Of a DNA stretch of 64,000 nt, positions 22,799 to 32,326 are shown one piece after another; the first letter of the stretch is position 1, and each line of letters opens with the position of its first letter. A program made the position numbers and the translations under genes. The stretch is from Betaproteobacteria bacterium. Its GTDB lineage: Bacteria > Pseudomonadota > Gammaproteobacteria > Burkholderiales > Usitatibacteraceae. Below the pieces are notes generated by a model. The model worked only from the letters and a program-made list of their open reading frames with translations. It ran no database searches and had not been told where the DNA came from. The stretch is from NCBI GenBank assembly GCA_016720855.1, contig JADKJU010000003.1, positions 310,001 through 374,000 of the forward strand, written 5' to 3'.

Positions 22799-24267
22799 GC
22801 CTCGAGTGCGGCAGACGCCACCTCGGCGTCGCTGAAGGGGTGGCGCACGCCGGCGATCTCCTGCCAGGTCTCGTGGCCCTTGCCCGCCACGAGCACCACG
22901 TCACCCCGCGTCGCCTGGTGGATCGCGGTGAAAATCGCCACCTGGCGGTCCACGACGGACTCGACGCTTCCGCTCAGCACACCCGCCAGGACCTGATGAA
23001 TGATCGCCTGCGCGTCTTCCCCGCGCGGGTTGTCGCTGGTGACGATCACGTGGTCGGAAAGCCGCGCGGCCGCCTCGCCCATGATCGGGCGCTTGCCGGC
23101 ATCGCGATCGCCGCCGCATCCGAAGACGCACAACAGGCGTTGCCCCGCGGCAACGACCGGGCGCACGGCGTCCAGAGCCTTCTCCAGCGCGTCCGGCGTA
23201 TGCGCATAGTCGATGACCACGAGCGGCAGCCCGCCGCCGCCGAGACGCTCGAGGCGGCCGGGCACGGGCTTCAGCTTTTCGACGGCTGCCAGTGCGCCGG
23301 CAAGCTCGACGCCACTTGCGAGCAGCGTGGCGATCACGGCGAGGAGGTTCGACACGTTGAAGGCGCCGAGTACGGGGACCGCGACCTCGCCCGCGCCCCA
23401 TTCGCCCTCGACGCGGAAACGCAGCCCGGCCTCGGACTGCGACACGCCGCAGGCGCGAAGACGCCCGTCTCCGAGTCCGTAGCCGATCACGTCGACAGGC
23501 GATTCCCGGAGCCGGTCCGCGAATCGCCTTCCCCAGGCATCGTCGACGTTGATCACGGCGCGGCCTACCCCGCGCGCGTTGAACAACCGGTACTTGGCCT
23601 CTGCATAGGCCTCCATCGTTCCGTGGTAGTCGAGGTGGTCACGCGTGAGGTTCGTGAACACCGCGACGTCGAAGCGGATACCGCCGGCGCGTCCCTGGTC
23701 GAGGCCATGGCTCGAGACTTCCATCGCCGCGACCTTGGCGCCGCGGCGCAGGTAATCGGCCAGCTCGCGCTGCAGAACAACCGGGTCCGGCGTCGTGTTC
23801 TTCGCCTCCATGCGCTCGCCCACGAGACCGTTGCCCAGCGTGCCGAGGGCCGCGGCGCGGCGACCGAGCGCATCGAAGGCCTGCGCGACCCACTGGGCGA
23901 CGGAAGTCTTTCCGTTGGTGCCCGTGACGCCCACCATCCAGAGCAGTCCGGAAGCGTCGCCGTACGCCAGGCCCGCAATCTCGCTCGCCTTGCCGCGCAA
24001 GTCCTCGATGGCGAGGTTGGGCACCTCCCAGCGCCGATCCCACTCGAAGCCGCGGCGCTCCCAGATCACGGCCGCGGCGCCCCGGGCGATGGCATCGGCG
24101 ATGAAGGCACGGCCGTCGCGGCTGCTGCCCGGATAGGCGACGAACACGGAACCCCGCTTCACCTGCCGCGAATCCGTGGTGAGATCGACGAGCGGCACGC
24201 CCAGTCGGGCGAGGCGCTCGCCCAGGGACGGGGCCGAGACGTCCGCGGAATGCGCCACGGCGTTCAT
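22786..24267 (-). CDS. murE: UDP-MurNAc-L-alanyl-D-glutamate--2,6-diaminopimelate ligase MurE
   Basis: MurE adds meso-diaminopimelate to the growing stem peptide. The 493-residue protein has TTDSRQVKRGSVFVAYPG at the UDP-binding end, the ATP loop GVTGTNGKTSVAQW near residue 115, TNLTRDHLDYHGTMEAYAEAK and, in the C-terminal domain, SDNPRGEDA. The DNPR motif marks meso-DAP rather than lysine specificity. Its ATG overlaps the ftsI stop (ATGA). Confidence 0.97.
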   Translation of the reverse strand: MNAVAHSADVSAPSLGERLARLGVPLVDLTTDSRQVKRGSVFVAYPGSSRDGRAFIADAIARGAAAVIWERRGFEWDRRWEVPNLAIEDLRGKASEIAGLAYGDASGLLWMVGVTGTNGKTSVAQWVAQAFDALGRRAAALGTLGNGLVGERMEAKNTTPDPVVLQRELADYLRRGAKVAAMEVSSHGLDQGRAGGIRFDVAVFTNLTRDHLDYHGTMEAYAEAKYRLFNARGVGRAVINVDDAWGRRFADRLRESPVDVIGYGLGDGRLRACGVSQSEAGLRFRVEGEWGAGEVAVPVLGAFNVSNLLAVIATLLASGVELAGALAAVEKLKPVPGRLERLGGGGLPLVVIDYAHTPDALEKALDAVRPVVAAGQRLLCVFGCGGDRDAGKRPIMGEAAARLSDHVIVTSDNPRGEDAQAIIHQVLAGVLSGSVESVVDRQVAIFTAIHQATRGDVVLVAGKGHETWQEIAGVRHPFSDAEVASAALEAWPR

Positions 24268-26021
24268 CCTTCGCTCCCGGCGGCAGGTGCGCGCGCCTCT
24301 GTGGCTGCCGGGCTCGCGGGCGCCTGCACGTTGAGCGTCTGCGGCGCATCCGGCGGGACCGACATCATCCGGAGCGCCGCCCCCATCACCGAAGCGAACA
24401 CGGGCGCGCTCACGTCGCCGCCGTAGTACTTTCCGCCCGAAGGCTCATCGAGCATCACCGCCACGATGAAGCGGGGGCTCGACACCGGGCCGAAGCCCAC
24501 GAACGAGGACACATACTTGTGCTCCGCGTAGCCGCCGGCCTGCGCCTTGTGCGCGGTGCCGGTCTTGCCCGCCACGCGGTAGCCGGGCACCGCCGCGCGC
24601 GGCGCGGTGCCTCCCGGGCCCACGGCCATTTCCATCATGGTGCCCAGCTCGTGCGCGGTCTGGCGCGAGACGAGCGGCTTGCCGATCGGGAGGTTGTCGC
24701 GCTTGACGAGCGAGATCGGCAGCAGGTGCCCTTCGCCGGTGAATATCGTGTAGGCACGCGCAATCTGCAGCAGCGACACCGAGATGCCGTGGCCGTAGGC
24801 CATCGTGGCCTGCTCGATCGGCCTCCATTTCGCAGCGGGTCGCAGCAGCCCCTTCGCCTCGCCCGGGAATCCCGTCTGCGGCACCGCGCCGAATCCGAGG
24901 TCGTGGTAGAAGGCGCCCAGGTCCTCGGCCGCCATCTGCAGCTGGATCTTGGCGGTGCCGACGTTGGATGACTTCTGGATCACCTGCTGCACGGTTAGCG
25001 CGCCGTGAGGATGCGAGTCGCTGATCGTCCAGCCGCCGATCACCATCGACCCCGGCGCCGTCTGGATGACGGTGTCGGGCTTCACGATGCCGGCCTCGAG
25101 CGCCGCGGCGATCGTGAACGGCTTCATCGTCGAGCCCGGCTCGAAGATGTCCGTCACGGAACGGTTGCGCGTCTGGCGGCCGGTCACGTTGGCGCGGTTG
25201 TTGGGGTTGTAGTCGGGCTGGTTCACGAGCGCCAGCACCTCGCCCGTGCAGGCATCGAGCATCACGAGCGCCCCGCCCTTGGCGCGGTTGGCCTCGACCG
25301 CGGCCTTGAGCTCGCGATGCGCGAGGAACTGCAGCCGCTGGTCGATCGAGAGCAGGATCTCGCGCCCGTCGCGCGGCACCTTCAGGCTCTCCACATCCTC
25401 GACGATGCGGCCCTTCCTGTCCTTGATCACCTTGCGGCTGCCCGGCACGCCCGCGAGCCAGGACTGCTGCGCGAGCTCGATGCCCTCCTGTCCGCTGTCG
25501 TCGATGCCGGTGAATCCCACCACGTGCGCCATCACCTCGCCCGCCGGGTAGTAGCGACGGTATTCGCGCTGCTGGAAGACCCCGGGGATGTTGAGCGCCA
25601 TCACCTTGACGGCCTGTTCGGGCGAGAGCTGGCGCTTGAGCCAGACGAACTGGCGATCCTTGTTGGCAACTTTCTGGCGGATCTCGCCCGGATCGACCGC
25701 GAGCGCCTTCGCCAGCGCGCGCAGTTTCGCCTCGTCCACGTCGAAGTCCTCGGGGCTCGTCCAGATCGACTCCACGGGGGTGGAGATGGCGAGCGGCTGG
25801 CCGTTGCGGTCCTTCACGGGGCCTCGCGAGGCGGGCATCTCGACGACGCGGCCGTAGCGCGCCTCTCCCTTCTGCTTCAGGAAGTCGTGATTCATCCCCT
25901 GCAGGTAGAAGGCTCGCGCCCCGAGCACCGTGAATCCGCAGGCGACCAGCGCCAGCACGACGCGCGAGCGCCAGCCTTCCAGGCGAAGGCGCAGCTCCGG
26001 CGTGCGCTTCTCGAATCTCAT
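24264..26021 (-). CDS. ftsI: septal peptidoglycan transpeptidase FtsI (PBP3)
   Basis: FtsI is the class B penicillin-binding protein that crosslinks septal peptidoglycan together with FtsW. The ATG at 26021 overlaps the ftsL stop (ATGA) and gives 585 residues. One membrane helix (about 20-40) is followed by the pedestal (RGPVKDRNGQPLA near 66) and the transpeptidase domain. The active-site motifs are complete: STMK at 297-300, SSN at 351-353 and KTGT at 486-489. The C-terminus ends in an Ala/Pro-rich tail. Confidence 0.97.
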   Translation of the reverse strand: MRFEKRTPELRLRLEGWRSRVVLALVACGFTVLGARAFYLQGMNHDFLKQKGEARYGRVVEMPASRGPVKDRNGQPLAISTPVESIWTSPEDFDVDEAKLRALAKALAVDPGEIRQKVANKDRQFVWLKRQLSPEQAVKVMALNIPGVFQQREYRRYYPAGEVMAHVVGFTGIDDSGQEGIELAQQSWLAGVPGSRKVIKDRKGRIVEDVESLKVPRDGREILLSIDQRLQFLAHRELKAAVEANRAKGGALVMLDACTGEVLALVNQPDYNPNNRANVTGRQTRNRSVTDIFEPGSTMKPFTIAAALEAGIVKPDTVIQTAPGSMVIGGWTISDSHPHGALTVQQVIQKSSNVGTAKIQLQMAAEDLGAFYHDLGFGAVPQTGFPGEAKGLLRPAAKWRPIEQATMAYGHGISVSLLQIARAYTIFTGEGHLLPISLVKRDNLPIGKPLVSRQTAHELGTMMEMAVGPGGTAPRAAVPGYRVAGKTGTAHKAQAGGYAEHKYVSSFVGFGPVSSPRFIVAVMLDEPSGGKYYGGDVSAPVFASVMGAALRMMSVPPDAPQTLNVQAPASPAATEARAPAAGSEG

Positions 26022-26305
26022 GGCTTCGCGGCCTGCGCGGGCTCGCCCAGCGTGATGACGCGGGTCGCGCCCGGCTCCGGCAGGCGCATCCCCAGCGATT
26101 TCGAGGCGATCGCCTCGACCCGCTTGTTGGTGGCCCACGTGCTCTGCTCGAGCTGCAACTGCGTGAATTCCTCGTCCAGCCTTTTCGCCGCCGCCTGCCC
26201 GGCCTCGAGATCGACGAAAAGCTTCCTCGCCTTGTGCTGGGCCGTGATCACGCCGAGCGCGCAGACCATGGCGATGGCAAGGAGGAGGAGGTTCACGCGC
26301 GCCAT
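26018..26305 (-). CDS. ftsL: cell division protein FtsL
   Basis: FtsL is a small bitopic protein that forms a coiled coil with FtsB and links FtsQ to FtsWI. The 95-residue product has one N-terminal membrane helix (VNLLLLAIAMVCALGVITA) and a helical periplasmic part with heptad-like spacing (LFVDLEAGQAAAKRLDEEFTQLQLE). Size, topology and position between rsmH and ftsI define it, since sequence conservation in this family is low. Confidence 0.9.
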   Translation of the reverse strand: MARVNLLLLAIAMVCALGVITAQHKARKLFVDLEAGQAAAKRLDEEFTQLQLEQSTWATNKRVEAIASKSLGMRLPEPGATRVITLGEPAQAAKP

Positions 26306-26314
26306 GGCGGGGCT

Positions 26315-27241
26315 TCAGGCCCGGGTGCGCTCGGCTACGCGCAGCGTGGCGCTGCGCGCCCGGGCATTGGCGGCGAGCTCGGCATCCGAGGGGCGGATGG
26401 CACGGCCGATGAGCCGAAGGCGCGGCTCGGGAAGATCCTTCGCGCGTACGGGCAGCCCGCGCGGCAGCTTGTCCGCGCGCGCGCCTTCGCGCATGAAGGT
26501 CTTCACGATCCGGTCCTCGAGCGAATGAAAGCTGATGACCGCCAGCCGCCCGTCGGGCTCGAGGAGATCGACCGCCAGGGGCAGCGTCATTTCGAGCTCC
26601 GCAAGCTCTTGATTGAGGTGAATCCGAAGAGCCTGAAAGGTCCGGGTCGCCGGATGCTTGCCCGGCTCGCGCGTCCGAACCGCGCCACCCACGACCTCGG
26701 CAAGCTGCCCTGTGGTCCCGAATGGCTCGCGGTTCCTTGCCGCAACAATCGCTCCTGCAACCTGTTTAGCAAACCGTTCTTCCCCATAGGTGCCGATGAC
26801 CTCCCTGATTTCCTGTTCTGTCGCCCGATTGAGCCAATCGGCCGCCGTTTCCCCCCGGGTGGGGTCCATGCGCATGTCGAGCGGACCGTCCTTCGCGAAA
26901 CTGAAGCCGCGGCGGGCCTCGTCGAGCTGCGGAGACGAAACACCGAGGTCGAGCAGCACCCCTGCCACGCTGTCCACGCCCCGCGCGGCCAGCTCGCGGG
27001 TCATTGTCGAAAACCGGCCATGGATCAGCTCAAGACGTCGATCCGCGAGCGCGTGAGCCGCAAGCGCCTCGGGGTCCTGATCAAAAGCGAGAAGTCTTCC
27101 GCGAACACCGAGCCGGGCGAGGATGGCCGCGCTGTGCCCGCCGCGGCCAAAGGTGCCATCGACGTAGATCCCGTCGGGACGGACTCGGAGGGCAGCGACG
27201 GCTTCTTCGAGAAAGACCGGGACATGGGCTACCTCACTCAC
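26315..27241 (-). CDS. rsmH: 16S rRNA m4C1402 methyltransferase RsmH
   Basis: RsmH methylates N4 of C1402 in 16S rRNA. The start is a GTG at 27241 (encoding [20 protein letters not shown]), giving 308 residues. The SAM motif reads [16 protein letters not shown] near residue 27, [10 protein letters not shown] near 50, and the family motif [22 protein letters not shown] near 92. The C-terminal half shows [15 protein letters not shown] and [13 protein letters not shown]. It lies second in the dcw cluster, after mraZ. Confidence 0.96.
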   Translation of the reverse strand: MSEVAHVPVFLEEAVAALRVRPDGIYVDGTFGRGGHSAAILARLGVRGRLLAFDQDPEALAAHALADRRLELIHGRFSTMTRELAARGVDSVAGVLLDLGVSSPQLDEARRGFSFAKDGPLDMRMDPTRGETAADWLNRATEQEIREVIGTYGEERFAKQVAGAIVAARNREPFGTTGQLAEVVGGAVRTREPGKHPATRTFQALRIHLNQELAELEMTLPLAVDLLEPDGRLAVISFHSLEDRIVKTFMREGARADKLPRGLPVRAKDLPEPRLRLIGRAIRPSDAELAANARARSATLRVAERTRA

Positions 27242-27322
27242 GGGTGGAAAAGACGGGGGCGCCTGGTGCCGGGGGACCGCTTTCGGCTGTGAGCGGTCGG
27301 GGTCCCGGGGGCACCGGCCGCG

Positions 27323-27769
27323 TCACAGCGAAAAGTTCTCCATCCCGGGGGGCAGGACCGGTGTGCCTCCGGCGGTCAGCCGGTCGAGCTGCTGCTGCCA
27401 GCGCTCGAGGTCCCAGATCTCGTAGTAGCTCCCCTGCCCGATGAACATCACGCGCTTGTCGATGCCCGCGAATGCCCGGAGCTCGGGGGAAATGAGGAGG
27501 CGGCCTGCGCCGTCGAGCGCCAGTTCTTCGGCGAAACCGACGAGCAGGCGCTTCCACGGGTTGAATGCGGCGTCGAGGCTGGGAAAGGACATCACCCTCG
27601 TCCGCACCGGCTCCCATGCGGGGGCCGGGTACAGCAGCAGGCACTTGTCCGGATGCGCCGTGAGGACGACCGGCACGGTGCCGCCCTGGGTCAGGGGATC
27701 GCGCACGCGCGTCGGCACCGCCAGGCGGCCCTTCGCATCGAGATTGATCTGTGATGCTCCCTGAAACAC
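27323..27769 (-). CDS. mraZ: transcriptional regulator MraZ
   Basis: MraZ is a SpoVT/AbrB-like DNA-binding protein that controls the dcw promoter. The GTG at 27769 gives 148 residues and has GGGAG 5 nt upstream. Two double-psi-barrel repeats are visible: INLDAKGRLAVPTRVRD near residue 8 and LALDGAGRLLISPELRAFAG near 85, each holding the DxxGR motif. It is the first gene of the cluster; its own binding boxes lie 48-72 nt upstream. Confidence 0.95.
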   Translation of the reverse strand: MFQGASQINLDAKGRLAVPTRVRDPLTQGGTVPVVLTAHPDKCLLLYPAPAWEPVRTRVMSFPSLDAAFNPWKRLLVGFAEELALDGAGRLLISPELRAFAGIDKRVMFIGQGSYYEIWDLERWQQQLDRLTAGGTPVLPPGMENFSL

Positions 27770-27816
27770 GGTGCTCCCCCTTTGCGGGTGATCCCGGTCA
27801 TCCGGCAGCTCCGGAT

Positions 27817-27841
27817 TCCTAGGATTTCCCAATTTTTCCCA
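27817..27841 (-). promoter_or_regulatory. MraZ-box operator, three repeats at 10-bp spacing
   Basis: On the minus strand TGGGA (27841-27837), TGGGA (27831-27827) and TAGGA (27821-27817) recur with an exact 10-bp period, lying just after the -10 element. Known MraZ operators consist of TGGGN-type repeats separated by 5 nt upstream of mraZ, so this is very likely an autoregulatory site. Confidence 0.85.
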
Positions 27842-27850
27842 CTTCCGCAC

Positions 27851-27879
27851 ACTGTATTGAGTCGATTGGGGGGAGTCAA
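27851..27879 (-). promoter_or_regulatory. sigma-70 promoter of the dcw cluster (Pmra)
   Basis: The minus strand has TTGACT (27879-27874) and TACAGT (27856-27851) separated by 17 bp, a near-consensus sigma-70 promoter. The predicted transcript start falls next to the MraZ boxes, about 75 nt upstream of the mraZ GTG. No comparable promoter was seen inside the cluster. Confidence 0.85.
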
Positions 27880-28070
27880 GGGGAGATTTAAGGATTTTTT
27901 GTTGTGCGACAGGGACTTAGGAGCGCTTTTTCATCCGGATTTTGCATTTTTGATAGTCAATGTTTTCAATGACATAGAATATCAAGTGAAAGTTGTTTGA
28001 TAAGATTGAGGGATCCCGGGGGCGTCTATCCCATCGAGCGACCCGAACCCGGATCCGGAAAGGAGCCGCC
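27880..28070. other. AT-rich divergent intergenic region between mraZ and the phosphatase gene
   Basis: This is one of the most AT-rich stretches of the window. For the plus-strand phosphatase gene, TTGATA (27950-27955) and TAGAAT (27975-27980) could form a promoter with a long 19-bp spacer. AGGAG at 28060-28064 is the ribosome site of the phosphatase gene. No reading frame here looks coding. Confidence 0.4.
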
Positions 28071-28712
28071 ATGCTGCATCGCACCATCGGCCGTCGCTGC
28101 GCCGCCGCAATCGCGACCCTTGCAATCGCCTGGCCGGCCCTGGCCGAAAGGATTTCGTCTCCCGATCCCGCGCACGCGCTTGCAGGCGCCGCTCTCGTGG
28201 ATGCCTTGCGTGCCGGGGGCTACACGCTCTACTTCCGCCACACCGCGACGGACTTCTCCCGGCGCGACCGGCGCATGACGACGCTTGGCGAGTGCGCCGA
28301 TCAGCGCAACCTCTCGGAAGCAGGGCGCGCGCAGGCGCGAGAGATCGGCGAGGCGATCCGCGCCCTCGGCCTTCCCGTCGGCGAGGTGATCGCAAGTCCC
28401 TACTGCCGCACGATGGAGACGGGCAGGCTCATGTTCGGGCGCGCCGAGCCTTCGACAGTGGTGCGCGGTCACGAAGGCATGTCGAACGCGAACGCGGATT
28501 ACACGAGGCTCGCCGTGTTGCTCGCCTCGCCCCCGAAGCCGGGGACGCTGCGCATGATCACGAGCCACGGCAATCCGTTCCGGGCGATCGCGGGTCCGCC
28601 GCATCTCGATGAAGGCGAGGCGGCCGTGCTGAAACCCGGGGGATCGGACTTCGTGGTGGTGGCGCGCATCAAGCGCGGGGATTGGGTGTCCCTTGCCGCG
28701 GCGGTTCGCTGA
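28071..28712 (+). CDS. periplasmic histidine phosphatase family protein
   Basis: A 213-residue protein with a signal peptide (about residues 1-25, AAAIATLAIAWPALAE). The histidine-phosphatase motif reads YFRHTATDFSRRD instead of the usual RHG. Further along are LSEAGRAQAREIGEAI, VIASPYCRTMETG and the second catalytic His in MITSHGNPF. The family hydrolyses diverse phosphate esters; a substrate cannot be assigned. AGGAG lies 6 nt before the ATG. It is divergent from mraZ and ends 68 bp before the poly-G tract. Confidence 0.8.
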   Translation: MLHRTIGRRCAAAIATLAIAWPALAERISSPDPAHALAGAALVDALRAGGYTLYFRHTATDFSRRDRRMTTLGECADQRNLSEAGRAQAREIGEAIRALGLPVGEVIASPYCRTMETGRLMFGRAEPSTVVRGHEGMSNANADYTRLAVLLASPPKPGTLRMITSHGNPFRAIAGPPHLDEGEAAVLKPGGSDFVVVARIKRGDWVSLAAAVR

Positions 28713-28779
28713 GCGCAGGCGTGGCGCGGCCAGCCCCGAATTCGCTCATTTCGCAGCCATGACGTGCGCGGTCCTGCAT

Positions 28780-29092
<313 letters not shown>

Positions 29093-29147
29093 CTCGCCTC
29101 CCTTCAAGCGAGCATCGTCTGCCCCAGGTCAAGACGATGCGTTGCCT

Positions 29148-30011
29148 TCATTCCAGTCCCGGACAAATCGCGCCTTGCGCGCGCCGCCATTCGAGTCCCT
29201 TCGCCGCCGCGAAAGTCACCGATGCCAGCGTCGGGCGCAGGACGCTTTCGGCGAAAACCAACTGCAATCGTCCCGCACCGTCGGCGCCTGCACGCTCGAT
29301 CGCCATCGTCGCCCCGTCGACGCGGCCCGCGATCGCGACGGCCGGCTTGCCGTCGATCTCGATCTCGCCTTCCAGGAACTGGAACGCCTGGCGAATGCGC
29401 AGGGCCGCCCGGCGCTTGCCCTGCGCACCGCACCACAGCCCTTCGACGCGCGCGGGCACGATCCACAGGTGAACCGTGCTGGCCTTCCCCAGGCCGATCG
29501 ACTTTTCCGGCACCGCGAGCGTCACGCTGCGATCGGGCTTCCAGTCGCCCATGTCCCAGTCGTGCGACACGATCCGGGTACCGGGACGCAGGAGCAGGAT
29601 CGCCGGGCGCAACTGCAGGTTCACCTCCGGCAGGAGGTATATCGTGACGACCGTCGCCGGCGAAAGATCCGTCTTGAAGAGGTCCTGCTCGAGGAATCTC
29701 GCGCGCTTCGAAAGGCCCGCGCGCCTTGCGTTGCGGATGCTCTCCTCCACCAGCCGCGGATCGATCTCCACGCCCATGCCGGTGGCGCCCCGCCGAGCCG
29801 CCGCGATCACGATTCGGCCGTCCCCGGAGCCCAGGTCGATCACGTGGTCGCCCGCCTTCACGGCGGCGAGGTCGAGCATCGCGGCGGTGACGCTGTCCGG
29901 CGTCGTGATGAAGGGCACTTCCTCGACGAACGCGAGGCGGGACGGTCCGGGCGGTGCTGCCGACGCAGCCGCGGCGAAGGCGAGCAGCAGGGAAAGGAAA
30001 ATGTGAAGCAA
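29148..30011 (-). CDS. exported methyltransferase-fold protein, unknown substrate
   Basis: The most plausible start is a TTG at 30011 (LLHIFLSLLLAFAAAASAAP), which puts a clean signal peptide at the N-terminus of a 287-residue protein. Residues about 50-75 carry a SAM-type motif I (DHVIDLGSGDGRIVIAAARR) and GVEIDPRLVEESIRNA, as in class I methyltransferases. RIVSHDWDMGDWKPD follows. A signal peptide on a SAM-dependent enzyme is odd, since SAM is cytoplasmic; the helix could instead be a membrane anchor. The start overlaps the last bases of rnpB on the same strand. No ribosome-binding site is visible. Confidence 0.65.
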   Translation of the reverse strand: MLHIFLSLLLAFAAAASAAPPGPSRLAFVEEVPFITTPDSVTAAMLDLAAVKAGDHVIDLGSGDGRIVIAAARRGATGMGVEIDPRLVEESIRNARRAGLSKRARFLEQDLFKTDLSPATVVTIYLLPEVNLQLRPAILLLRPGTRIVSHDWDMGDWKPDRSVTLAVPEKSIGLGKASTVHLWIVPARVEGLWCGAQGKRRAALRIRQAFQFLEGEIEIDGKPAVAIAGRVDGATMAIERAGADGAGRLQLVFAESVLRPTLASVTFAAAKGLEWRRAQGAICPGLE

Positions 30012-30351
30012 GCCTGTAAGCGGGATTCTGTTACGCCCCTTGCGGGGTATGACGATCATTCCTCTAGGCGCCGCGTTGCCGCTGCGCTCGAGCCACCTAC
30101 CCGCAGACTCAGCGGGCCGCTTCGTCGTCTGCCTATTTGGTGTTGCTCCGCGTAGAGATTGCCCGTTTCACCCCCGGGTTGCTAATGGGACAACCGCACG
30201 AAAGCCGCGGTGGTCCCGACAACCCGGGACTCGTCTCTGTTGCTCTGATCCTCGCCTCACGGCGGACGGGAGTTACCCGCTACGCTGCCCTGTGGAGTCC
30301 CGACTTTCCTCCGCACCGCATCTGCGGTACGGCGACCGTCCGGCTTGCTTC
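30003..30351 (-). ncRNA. rnpB: RNase P RNA (A type)
   Basis: The minus strand contains the conserved cores of bacterial RNase P RNA in order: 5' GAAGCAAGCCGGACGGTCGC, GAGGAAAGTCGGGACTCCAC with AGGGCAG (P4 / CR-I region), AGAGCAACAGAGA, GGGTGAAACGGG, CGGAGCAACACCAAATAGG and the 3' ACAGAATCCCGCTTACAGGC. The 5' GAAGCAAGCC pairs with the 3' GGCTTGCTTC, closing helix P1. About 349 nt. RNase P RNA cleaves the 5' leader from pre-tRNAs. Protein reading frames across it are coincidental. Confidence 0.95.
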
Positions 30352-30359
30352 ACCCCTGC

Positions 30360-30365
30360 ATTCTA
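30360..30365 (-). promoter_or_regulatory. -10 element of rnpB
   Basis: TAGAAT on the minus strand ends 8 nt before the predicted 5' end of RNase P RNA. I do not see a matching -35. The rest of the 70-bp gap to the DUF3025 gene is GC-rich and contains a GGCACCGGTGCC palindrome near 30382. Confidence 0.5.
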
Positions 30366-30421
30366 CGGAGATTCGGCGCCAGGCACCGGTGCCGGGCACC
30401 GAATTTCCTCATGCCGGGCCC

Positions 30422-31219
30422 TTATCTTTCGCGGAAGTGGTCCTTGTCGTCATAGTAGGACTCGCGCTCGGTGTCGGGATACCACCCCGGGATTCCGAAC
30501 ACGGGTATCGGCGCCATGACCTTCGGCGAGGTGAAGCGGGAACGGTTCGCGAAATGCGCCGCCAGGAGGACATCGGCCTGCGCCACCTGCGATTCCGGCG
30601 GCAGCATCGCGAACATCTCGCTCACCGGCACGAACACGGTCTTCGCGACGATGCCGATGAAGGGGTCCAGCGCCTTTTCGAAGAGCGAATGGCCGAAGGC
30701 GATGAAGCGCACCTTTCCAGACAGTTCCGCGCGACGGTGCCAGAACAGCTCTTTCCACTCGAAATCCACGATGAGCCGCAGGAGCGCCGGCGAGCTCGAG
30801 GCCACCACGACGCCGCCCTCGTCGAAGAGCGTCAGGGCGTCACGCGCGGGGTTGCGGCGGCGCGCCTCTTCCTCGCCTCCTGCCGAAAGCATCGCGGCAT
30901 GCTGCTCGTTGATCGCCGCCTTCGCCTTCGGAAACGCAATCCAGGCGAGCGCATTGAAGAGGTCGTGCCAGTTGTCGGCGCGCGTCTCGACTTCGCCCGA
31001 TTCCGCGATGTGCCGCTCGTAATTGGGCCGGCGTTCGTCGCGCTGCGCGCGGGGCGGAACGAAACGCAGCGGGATATCGCGCGAGGTCACGATGCCTTCG
31101 GCCAGGCGGGTGAGGTCCGCGTGCGTGGGCCAGCGGAAGGGATCGAGCCGCGCGAGGGCCGGCGCGAGGGGCGCGAACACCGGGCCGCGCAGCCTGGTCC
31201 GCGCGGCGGCCCAGTCCAC
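30422..31219 (-). CDS. DUF3025 family protein
   Basis: A 265-residue protein beginning at a GTG at 31219 (VDWAAARTRLRGPVFAPLAP), 17 bp after the pyrC stop. It carries the DUF3025 pattern of proteobacterial proteins: NYERHIAESGEVETRADNWHDLFNALAWIAFPKAKAAIN, then a second conserved part (GHSLFEKALDPFIGI) and a C-terminal region ending before rnpB. No signal peptide and no function known to me. Operon with pyrC is likely from the spacing. Confidence 0.8.
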   Translation of the reverse strand: MDWAAARTRLRGPVFAPLAPALARLDPFRWPTHADLTRLAEGIVTSRDIPLRFVPPRAQRDERRPNYERHIAESGEVETRADNWHDLFNALAWIAFPKAKAAINEQHAAMLSAGGEEEARRRNPARDALTLFDEGGVVVASSSPALLRLIVDFEWKELFWHRRAELSGKVRFIAFGHSLFEKALDPFIGIVAKTVFVPVSEMFAMLPPESQVAQADVLLAAHFANRSRFTSPKVMAPIPVFGIPGWYPDTERESYYDDKDHFRER

Positions 31220-31236
31220 AGGCGCTTCTGGGGGCC

Positions 31237-32274
31237 TCAGCCCTTGAAGCGCCAGGCGAGGCGCTCGCCGGCGCGCAGCGGCACCACGGTCTGCGCCCCG
31301 AAGGGGTAATCCGCGGGAACCTCCCACGCCTGCTTCTCGACCGTCACCGTCGCGGTGTTGCGCGGCAGGCCGTAGAAATCGGGGCCGAAGCGGCTCGCGA
31401 ACCCCTCGAGCCGGTCCAGCGCGCCCTCGCGCTCGAACGCCTCGCAGTAAAGCTCCAGCGCCGCGTGCGCCGTGTACATCCCGGCGCTGCCGCAGCACGA
31501 TTCCTTCATGCCCCTCGCGTGCGGCGCCGTGTCCGTGCCCAGGAAGAAGCGCGGATTGCCCGATATCGCCGCCTGCACCAGCGCCAGACGGTGCGTCTCG
31601 CGCTTGAGCACGGGCAGGCAGTAGTGGTGCGGCCGGAAGCCGCCCGCGAACATCGCATTGCGGCTCATGAGCAGGTGGTGCGCGGTGATGGTCGCCGCGA
31701 TGTTCGCCGGTGCGCTCGACACGAAAAGCGCCGCTTCACGCGTGGTGATGTGCTCGAGCACCATGCGCAGCTTCGGGAACCGGCGCTCGAGAGGCCTGAG
31801 CACCGTTTCGATGAACACCTTTTCGCGATCGAACACGTCCACGCCGGGATCCGTGACTTCCCCGTGCAGCAGGAGCGGGATGCGGTGCTCGGCCATTGCC
31901 TCCAACACCGCGTCGCACTTGCGGATGTCGGTCACGCCGGCATCGGCATTCGTCGTGGCGCCCGCCGGATAGTACTTGACCGCCTTCACGAATCCCGCGG
32001 CCTTCGCCTTCGCGATCTCGTCGGGCGAGGTGTTGTCCGTGAGGTAGAGCGTCATCAGCGGCTCGAAGTGCGCCCCCTTCGGCAGCGCCGCGACGATGCG
32101 GTCCCGGTAGGCGCCCGCCTGCTCGACAGTGACCACGGGCGGCTTCAGGTTGGGCATCACGATCGCGCGGCCGAACTGGCTCGCCGTCGCGCCCACGACG
32201 GACTTCATCGCCTCGCCGTCCCGGAAGTGGACGTGCCAGTCGTCGGGGCGCAGCAGCGTGAGCGTGTCGGCCAT
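31237..32274 (-). CDS. pyrC: dihydroorotase PyrC (class II)
   Basis: PyrC closes carbamoyl-aspartate to dihydroorotate in pyrimidine synthesis, using two zinc ions. At 345 residues it is the shorter E. coli-like class. Metal ligands are visible: [10 protein letters not shown] near residue 12, the carboxylated Lys in [17 protein letters not shown] near 98, [16 protein letters not shown] and the Asp in [10 protein letters not shown] near 245. It is followed by the DUF3025 gene and preceded by an inverted-repeat element. Confidence 0.96.
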   Translation of the reverse strand: MADTLTLLRPDDWHVHFRDGEAMKSVVGATASQFGRAIVMPNLKPPVVTVEQAGAYRDRIVAALPKGAHFEPLMTLYLTDNTSPDEIAKAKAAGFVKAVKYYPAGATTNADAGVTDIRKCDAVLEAMAEHRIPLLLHGEVTDPGVDVFDREKVFIETVLRPLERRFPKLRMVLEHITTREAALFVSSAPANIAATITAHHLLMSRNAMFAGGFRPHHYCLPVLKRETHRLALVQAAISGNPRFFLGTDTAPHARGMKESCCGSAGMYTAHAALELYCEAFEREGALDRLEGFASRFGPDFYGLPRNTATVTVEKQAWEVPADYPFGAQTVVPLRAGERLAWRFKG

Positions 32275-32326
32275 GGGTGAAGACGATTATAGCCGCGCTG
32301 AGCCTGGTATTCGGTCGAAGCAGGAA

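Noticed and set aside
30060..30420. Protein reading frames on both strands over 30.0-30.4 kb.
   Set aside because: The region is RNase P RNA with all conserved cores; the frames are incidental.
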